A stretch of 20,072 bases of DNA from a virus, in the IMG/VR virus record IMGVR_UViG_3300044701_000587, positions 1 through 20,072 of that record; one strand, 5' to 3'. Below, piece by piece: positions 15,601-20,072 of the stretch; positions within the stretch are counted from its first letter, which is position 1, and each line of letters starts with the position of its first letter. The translations under genes were made by a program, and so were the position numbers. Under the pieces are notes generated by a model, which saw only the letters and a program-made list of their open reading frames with translations, ran no database searches and was not told the origin of the DNA.

Positions 15601-16373
15601 TGGCCGACGAGGTGCGACTGGCGGTGGAGCACGGCAAGGCCGATGCGCTGAACCGCTGGGACCAGGAGGAGGGGCTGCGGGATGCCTTCGACTACGAGGC
15701 GCGCAGCTTCGACGAGAAGAAGGACCTGGGCGCGGTCGAGGGCTGGGATGACGTGACGCCTACCGAGGTGATGGGCGCCGCCAAGATCCCGAAGCTCTCC
15801 GAGAAGCTGGGCGAGCTGATGCGGACGATGGCCGAGTCCGACGCCCGGCTGTTCCGCGAGATCGAGCAGATGGGGCAGGAGACCCGCCGCACCGTCAACG
15901 AGCTCAGCGGGCTTGCTGAAGCACCCGTCCGCCCCGAGCCGCTGCGGCTCACCCAGGCAGTCGAGCAACCCGGCTTCACGCTGCCGCAGAGCCTGGGCCG
16001 CGCTGCACCTCGCTACGGCCGCGCCACGGTCCGCTTCCAGTCCGATCTGGACCGGGCCGCTTACATCCTGGCCAACGATGCCGTGAAGCCCTCCAAGTCG
16101 GCGCCCAAGTTCCGCGAGGCCGTTGAGGCCGCTGGGCTGGACGTCGCCGAGGTGGTGGCCCACGGCAAGCGGGTCAAGGCTGCAATCAAGCAGGCCGCTG
16201 GCGGCGGCGCGGCACCGCAGAAGGCGATGGACCTGGACATCCCGGCCCAACCCTTCGGCGCGGCACCCAAGCCACCAGCGAAGGCTGGCGACATCGCTGT
16301 GCGCCAGCAGATTGAGGCCAACAACCAGGCCATGGACAACATCCGCCGCAAGGCTCAACAGGAGGGCTGCTGA
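12672..16373 (+). CDS. Giant internal virion protein with ParB-like domain (polyvalent-type)
   Basis: This 1233-residue protein begins with a Lys/Pro/Ala-rich segment (about 29-50). It has two Gly/Ala-rich hydrophobic stretches (about 168-212 and 273-292) and an acidic, Ala/Gln-rich linker. A ParB-superfamily region follows: G-V-I-Q-V-W (about 606-611), then Y-V-V-N-G-H-N-R-L-A-A-A-K-R-L-G (620-635), the equivalent of the G-E-R-R box. After it comes S-R-L-P-G-N-L-F-Q-D-A-V-D-G-R-L-S-L-G-K (about 704-723), which recalls the ParB helix-turn-helix region (L-P-x-x-V-Q-x-x-L-x-x-G-x-L-S-x-G-H). The remaining 500 residues are helical and unassigned. AGGGAGG 9 nt before ATG supports the start. By position it is probably a core protein ejected with the DNA. 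A role in binding host or phage DNA is inference, and CTP or nuclease activity is not claimed. Confidence 0.78.
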   Translation: MPQEMKKVNGRWVVTGNPQSSDLVPFVKPKAAAPAAKPKPKAAAKPKPRPWWDKLRNDALYEVKQLLAPPLQRNPLREAQRALTSPLARAVPQQLGLAAVGAVDNTNRMAYSLYQRHVQKKPKADPSAGRTGELLDSYADTAYKLLGATPPSQMTPAERELDETRRSLALNVGLAGIPGAGLGAVGATTALGTAVRGGAAFAVNELLSNYLDNNTGGNIVNLINGLTFDPTDFKGVPFVRGLREGEKGPGLPGAVDVGNDDMVDAANKSLVPNTVAGLGFGAAIGAGAAGFRNIQRRVRAGRAVEEVQRARATQEDAGLIEKAEDGSYRFTEQAQQPAQPAPAAAAPAQQAAPAASPMDDFKAANAAMEEQLGIKAPEAEPKPIPTIEDSTVDNFGKTTEGQGTAAAAMPEDADVGGNAWDVEYDPSLPESDALGRVVDDLDDEELMVIAQGQGPVVEQVNQLIETRQPLEVNPSARLDMTAAPTSNLAQPVVPFADQWQSLPGDQLRSLASPDNSPELFGRIQGMTGKEFEEFSKADVLDGLSSFESDGITVLPNRLMPGQQVMRTSEIFTDPINLQYKGDVDAGGVQRQGSLEGVESWSTDAEGVIQVWTNPTDGNVYVVNGHNRLAAAKRLGIPSLRVEELLAATAEQARAQGAIANIASGGGTVFDAAKFLRDSGVTDPAQLKQMGIPLDSGLGTQGLALSRLPGNLFQDAVDGRLSLGKAVALGGSGLDEVQMQAAMKAMAGSDITDAAFNEVLQQARSAPVVQGEQVDLFGNTEVLSLMRQKAELAAKIRADLIGDKNLFGRVGRNANKLQEAGNRISVQGSTQVAMDAQSVLANFDATKYAEGTPISQLLNDGAMQVADGAKPAVVAKRIKAMLAKAAEDTPPIEVQSDLLNAAAKTEAPATIESEVMGAADRQALKAQVLQKAIANGEVRPPSTPIPELPDAPRVNAAEAALDIEANGLVPGSKGAQAMADEVRLAVEHGKADALNRWDQEEGLRDAFDYEARSFDEKKDLGAVEGWDDVTPTEVMGAAKIPKLSEKLGELMRTMAESDARLFREIEQMGQETRRTVNELSGLAEAPVRPEPLRLTQAVEQPGFTLPQSLGRAAPRYGRATVRFQSDLDRAAYILANDAVKPSKSAPKFREAVEAAGLDVAEVVAHGKRVKAAIKQAAGGGAAPQKAMDLDIPAQPFGAAPKPPAKAGDIAVRQQIEANNQAMDNIRRKAQQEGC

Positions 16374-16375
16374 TC

Positions 16376-19300
16376 ATGAGCAACAACTGCGACGACTCCT
16401 TCAAGCAGATCCAGGATCTGCAGGAGCAAAACCGGCAGCTGCAAGAGCAGCTCGCGGAGGCAGAGCGTCTGCGCAAGGCGGCTGGGGTCTACACCCGCGC
16501 CGACGTGGGCGAGACGTTCATCCTGCCGGGCCGCAACGGCACCCCCAAGGAGCTGGGCCAGGCGGAGATCCAGCGCGGCTACCAGCAGCTGGCGGGCCAG
16601 ATGAACGCCAAGGAGGTGGACGACATCGTGGCCCGGGGCCTCGACCAGCGGGCCAAGCCCTCGGGCGCTGACGGCCGCTTCACCAACTACGACCGGCTGC
16701 TGCGCGAGATCGACATCGAGCAGGTGGAGGATTACGCCCGGCTCAGCGAGGCCCTGGGGCTGACGCTGGAGCGGCAGGCGCCGGATGACTTCGCCTTTAT
16801 CACCGAGAGCTACGGCAAGGACCGCATCCTCGACATCGCCAGCCAGGCCTATGCCGACCTGGGGATCCCGGGCGATGTACTGCGGGCCCGGATGGCGACC
16901 CGTGCAGCGCGGTTTGGCGGCATCGTCGAAAACAAGGTGTGGCTGCGCTTCTGGGCGGATCGCTCCAAGAAGGGTTACCTCGACACGCTGGAGCAGATCA
17001 GCGAGTACATGCGCGAGCTGCCTGGAGCGCCAGTGCCGGCCCAGCTCAAGCAGGACGCCTTCAAGCAGTACAAGCTGGCGCTGGTGTTTGAGCGGCACAA
17101 CGCCTACGCCAAGCGGCGGGTGGCGCAAGCGCTGCGCAGCGAGCAAGACGAGATCAGCGGGCTCACCCTGCGACTGGACCTGGGCGATGACCAGGAAGGG
17201 CTGGCAGATGCCATCGGCCTGACCGTGCGCGACGTGGACAAGGACAGCCACATCGCTCGCGTCATTCAGGCGGTGGACGACGGCCCCAAGGGCCAGCTGC
17301 AGCTGGACGAGATCATCAACGCCACCAAGATCGACAGCCTCGACCCCAAGAGGAACCTCGACAAGGACTGGTTCAACACCCACATGCGGCTGGGCAATGG
17401 CCTGGTCAAAGACAGCCAGCTGACCAACCTGAACACCCAGCTCAAAGCCAACCTGGGCAGCAACATCGCCATGGCGGTCTTCGGGCCGGTGCAAGAGACG
17501 CTGGTCAACGGGATCAAGCTCACCCCGGTGGGCACCCGCATGAGCCGGGACGCCTTCATGGAGGCCTTCAAGGTCAGCTCTGAGGCGCTGCGCTACGCCG
17601 CCGACTACACCCGGGCGACGCTGCGGCAGGACGTGAGCCGGGCGTTCTGGGATGGCGGCGGGCTCTACGGCGGCAACGCCGACACCTACGGCCGGCACCT
17701 GCTCACCAACGAGCAGGAGATCGCCCAGATCGCCTCGATCCTCGATCAGCCCTACCAGTCCGGCGGCAACTGGGCCCAGACCCTGGCCAATCCGCAGAAC
17801 ATGGCGCTGTTCCGCAACAAGCTGCAGGTCTCAGCGCGGATCCTGGCGTTCTCCAAGCCGATGGACGACGCCGGCATGAACCGCCTGGAAGCCGCCTGGC
17901 GGGCCCTGGGCATTGGCTCGCCAGCAGGTGGCGCCAGCCGGATGCCGGTGCCCGACACCTTCGTGCCATGGAAGCCCGGCCTGCGGCTGATGGGCAGCGT
18001 GGACGAGGTGTTTGGCAAGTTCCAGTACCTGTTCAAGCTCAAGGCTGACCTGGAGGTGAAGGCCCGCATGGAGGGCGCCCAGCTGGGCCTGTTCGACGAG
18101 CAGACCCGCAACGCATGGGTGCAGGCCCGCCTCGATGAGGCGATCTACCAGGCCACGCCCAGCGAGGCGAACATCAAGGCCTTCCGCAAGCAGCACAACC
18201 TCAAGGGCAGCGACTTCACCGACGATGAGATCGGGGCGATCATCGCCGAGCGGAACATGGCGGGCGGCCCAACGATGGCGACCCCGGACAGCCGAGAGGC
18301 CTACGACTACTCAGCCTGGACGCGCTTCCAAAACAAGCCGCAGAGCTCCGAGATAGGCAGCTGGTTTGGCAAGCCGGTCGAGAAGCTCGATCAGGCCATG
18401 ATGAGCGCCCGCCAGAGCTGGTCGCTCGACACGGTGTTCCCCTACTGGCGCTCGCCCTTCAACGCGCTGTTGATGGACCACCGCATGGCGACATTCGCGG
18501 CAGTGGACACCGCCAAGATGATCTTCGGCAACCCAACGCCCGCCCAGGTCGCCAAGACCAAGGCGGCGTGGGTCGTCAGCGGCGCCACCTTGGGCCTGTT
18601 CGGGATGCTCGATGCCGGCGGCCACATTGACGGCGGGATGCACCCCGACCCGAGCAAGCGCAACAGGATCTTCAACACGCCCTACCTGGGCGGCATTCCG
18701 GTGCTGAACACCCTGTTCCTGTGGAAGGACCTCAAGGACGCCGCGATGGAGGCCGGCGAGAGCGGCTTCGACGGGCAGGAGGCGCTGACGGGCCTGATGC
18801 AGGTCATGACCAACCAGATCATGCGCTCCACCGGCCTGACCACGATCCACCAGCTGTTGGAGTCGCTCAACGGCGACCGCAACGCCTGGCAGTCATTGGT
18901 CCGCTACGGCGGCTTCCTGGGGGCCGGCCAGCTGCCGGGCATCGGCGTGGTGCGCAACATCGAGCGCCTGACCGGTACCGATGGCGCCAGCTTCTTCAAG
19001 GACGGCACCGCCACCCCAGGCGAGCGCTACTGGCTCGATCAAGACAACCCCCTGGCGGGCGTGGAGAAGGCGCTGCGCGACCTGGCCTACAACACCCTGC
19101 CTTCGATCGCAGCGGCCACCGGCGCGCCACGCAAGACGGTCGACCACCTGGGCAGCCCGATTGGGCAGCTGTACGGAATTGACTTCGCTAAGGGCTTCCC
19201 GGGCTTCCCCAGCATCTGGCCCAAGGGCCGGATCAACGATCTGGTCTACGGCGAGCTCGACACCCAGGACATGCTCAACCCACCCGAGCCGCTGCTCACC

Positions 19301-19876
19301 AAGCGGCTGGGCGGCATCGGCATGAGCGACCAGCTGCAGGCCGAATACACCGACATCCACGGCGCAATCAAAGGCGACAGCTTCCTGGGCCGCATGGCCC
19401 TGGCGGGCAAGACCGTGGCGGTGCGGTTCCCGATGCCAACCGAGGTGGTCACCAGTGGCGGGGTGCGAATCCGCAAGGACGGCGGCGCCAGCATCCCGGT
19501 GGGCCAGTTCCTGGAGAAGCACGTCAAGGGCAAAACCAAGAAGGAGGCCTTCTTTTCGCTGTTCCAGGACCCCATTTACCAAGCGATGGAGGACGACCCG
19601 CTGCAGTCCGCCGATCCGCGGATTCAGGACCAGCCCAAAGCGCTGCGCCGCACCCGGCCGGCCCAGCTGCTGATCCAGGCCGTGACCGACTACTACGACC
19701 TGCTCACCCAGGACGAGCTGGAGCGGCGGGCCGCGGCGGGCACCAGCGAGGCCGCCAAACAGTGGAGCGATGCCAAGACGCAGATGGCCGAGGAAATGTT
19801 CAAGCGCTCGCAAGAAAGCTTGGATCCAAATCGCCCGGACAACTGGGTGCAGCGGCTGGTTGACGCGGTGCGGTAG
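16376..19876 (+). CDS. Large internal virion protein, gp16-position
   Basis: This 1166-residue protein is the last gene before the tail fibre, as T7 gene 16 (1318 residues) is. It opens with a short coiled coil (about 8-35, Q-D-L-Q-E-Q-N-R-Q-L-Q-E-Q-L). The middle has S-N-I-A-M-A-V-F-G-P-V-Q-E-T-L-V-N-G (about 363-380). Further on, V-F-P-Y-W-R-S-P-F-N-A-L-L-M-D-H-R (about 688-704) is followed by a hydrophobic stretch, A-A-W-V-V-S-G-A-T-L-G-L-F-G-M-L (730-745), and a G-G-x-H-x-D-G-G turn. This P-F-x-x-x-P-x-N plus hydrophobic-helix layout is common at the ends of large podovirus internal proteins and polyvalent proteins. No lysozyme motif is visible at the N-terminus, unlike T7 gp16. AGGAGG lies 10 nt before ATG 16376. 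The expected role is the inner-membrane end of the DNA-entry channel. Confidence 0.82.
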   Translation: MSNNCDDSFKQIQDLQEQNRQLQEQLAEAERLRKAAGVYTRADVGETFILPGRNGTPKELGQAEIQRGYQQLAGQMNAKEVDDIVARGLDQRAKPSGADGRFTNYDRLLREIDIEQVEDYARLSEALGLTLERQAPDDFAFITESYGKDRILDIASQAYADLGIPGDVLRARMATRAARFGGIVENKVWLRFWADRSKKGYLDTLEQISEYMRELPGAPVPAQLKQDAFKQYKLALVFERHNAYAKRRVAQALRSEQDEISGLTLRLDLGDDQEGLADAIGLTVRDVDKDSHIARVIQAVDDGPKGQLQLDEIINATKIDSLDPKRNLDKDWFNTHMRLGNGLVKDSQLTNLNTQLKANLGSNIAMAVFGPVQETLVNGIKLTPVGTRMSRDAFMEAFKVSSEALRYAADYTRATLRQDVSRAFWDGGGLYGGNADTYGRHLLTNEQEIAQIASILDQPYQSGGNWAQTLANPQNMALFRNKLQVSARILAFSKPMDDAGMNRLEAAWRALGIGSPAGGASRMPVPDTFVPWKPGLRLMGSVDEVFGKFQYLFKLKADLEVKARMEGAQLGLFDEQTRNAWVQARLDEAIYQATPSEANIKAFRKQHNLKGSDFTDDEIGAIIAERNMAGGPTMATPDSREAYDYSAWTRFQNKPQSSEIGSWFGKPVEKLDQAMMSARQSWSLDTVFPYWRSPFNALLMDHRMATFAAVDTAKMIFGNPTPAQVAKTKAAWVVSGATLGLFGMLDAGGHIDGGMHPDPSKRNRIFNTPYLGGIPVLNTLFLWKDLKDAAMEAGESGFDGQEALTGLMQVMTNQIMRSTGLTTIHQLLESLNGDRNAWQSLVRYGGFLGAGQLPGIGVVRNIERLTGTDGASFFKDGTATPGERYWLDQDNPLAGVEKALRDLAYNTLPSIAAATGAPRKTVDHLGSPIGQLYGIDFAKGFPGFPSIWPKGRINDLVYGELDTQDMLNPPEPLLTKRLGGIGMSDQLQAEYTDIHGAIKGDSFLGRMALAGKTVAVRFPMPTEVVTSGGVRIRKDGGASIPVGQFLEKHVKGKTKKEAFFSLFQDPIYQAMEDDPLQSADPRIQDQPKALRRTRPAQLLIQAVTDYYDLLTQDELERRAAAGTSEAAKQWSDAKTQMAEEMFKRSQESLDPNRPDNWVQRLVDAVR

Positions 19877-19889
19877 GGCCTAGCAGGCC
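19877..19889 (+). other. Small inverted repeat right after the gp16-position stop codon
   Basis: GGCCT (19877-19881) pairs with AGGCC (19885-19889) across a 3-nt loop. There is no T run, so it is not a standard terminator. It may act with the following stem-loop. Confidence 0.4.
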
Positions 19890-19897
19890 GCGGCAGA

Positions 19898-19918
19898 ATG
19901 AGGCTTGCACCAGTGCAG
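19898..19918 (+). promoter_or_regulatory. Intergenic ATGAG + TGCAC stem-loop element, copy C
   Basis: ATGAG (19898-19902) is followed by TGCAC-CA-GTGCA (19906-19917). GAGG (19900-19903) can pair with CCTC (19920-19923) as an outer stem. It matches copy B at 21 of 26 positions with the same 28-nt distance to the start codon. It sits at the position of T7 promoter phi17, before the tail fibre gene. Confidence 0.6.
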
Positions 19919-19925
19919 ACCTCTC

Positions 19926-20072
19926 GTGCCCTTCTCCTACGCGCCATACACGGGGAACGGGTCGACGACGACCTTCTCGGTCCCGTTCCCGTACCTGCTG
20001 AAGGCGCACGTCAAGCTCTACACAGGCTTCAACATCGTTGATGGCACATTCGCCGCCCAGCTGGTGGATGGC
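19926..20072 (+). CDS. Tail fibre protein, N-terminal part (runs off window), T7 gp17-like
   Basis: The open frame from GTG 19926 gives 49 residues to the window edge. It reads P-Y-T-G-N-G-S-T-T-T-F-S-V-P-F-P-Y-L (about 7-24), followed by a beta-like V-K-L-Y-T-G. T7 gp17 has Y-Q-L-D-G-S-N-R-D-F-N-I-P-F-E-Y-L at its N-terminus, the domain that attaches the fibre to the nozzle and adaptor. The position directly after the internal virion genes also fits gene 17. GTG is chosen because an in-frame TGA lies at 19899-19901. TTG 19905 is the only other start and falls inside the stem-loop. No close Shine-Dalgarno site is seen. The receptor-binding part is outside the window. Confidence 0.85.
   Translation, partial: MPFSYAPYTGNGSTTTFSVPFPYLLKAHVKLYTGFNIVDGTFAAQLVDG

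Noticed and set aside
19877-19889. GGCCT-AGC-AGGCC hairpin as a terminator
   Set aside because: No T-run follows and the stem is only five pairs.

Overview
The window is one continuous, plus-strand, late (virion) module of a T7-like podovirus (autographivirus-type gene order). It is clearly GC-rich and almost wholly coding, and neighbouring genes overlap by 1-8 nt or sit 2-6 nt apart. I recognise the layout of T7 genes 6.7/7.3 to 17 in order. The host cannot be read from this stretch. A GC-rich bacterium is implied, and a picocyanobacterium is possible but unproven. The RNA polymerase, terminase and lysis genes lie outside the window.

Layout. Bases 1-170 are the end of a small unknown protein. 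Bases 170-1616 hold three tandem small Gln/Ala-rich proteins of the gp6.7/gp7.3 kind. They begin M-C-F/S-G and each carries two copies of a short G-L-x-I/V motif near the C-terminus. Bases 1621-4118 are portal and scaffold. Then comes a 109-nt leader with a T7-promoter-like element and hairpins, followed by the major capsid protein (4228-5232). A rho-independent terminator at 5264-5295 sits where T7 has T-phi. Tail tubular proteins A and B follow (5339-8651). The ejection apparatus comes next: gp13-like, gp14-like, a gp15-like protein with a C-terminal lysozyme-fold transglycosylase, a 1233-residue protein with a ParB-like domain, and a 1166-residue gp16-position protein. The window ends in the first 49 codons of the tail fibre (from 19926).

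How the genes work together. Scaffold and portal nucleate the capsid. The tail tubular proteins form the adaptor and nozzle. The internal core proteins are expected to leave the capsid at infection and build a channel across the envelope for DNA entry. Two features depart from T7. The wall-cutting domain lies on the gp15-like protein instead of the gp16 homologue. There are also three giant core-region proteins rather than two, and the extra one carries a ParB-superfamily domain typical of large 'polyvalent' proteins delivered by mobile elements.

Only three non-coding gaps exist (109, 106 and 49 nt, none above 300). All three hold a related element: ATGAG followed by a small stem-loop with a TGCAC core. 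They precede the capsid, tail and tail-fibre genes, the points where late promoters or RNA processing sites would be expected. No tRNA, CRISPR array, insertion sequence or minus-strand gene was seen. Comparisons to T7 proteins are from memory, not from a search.
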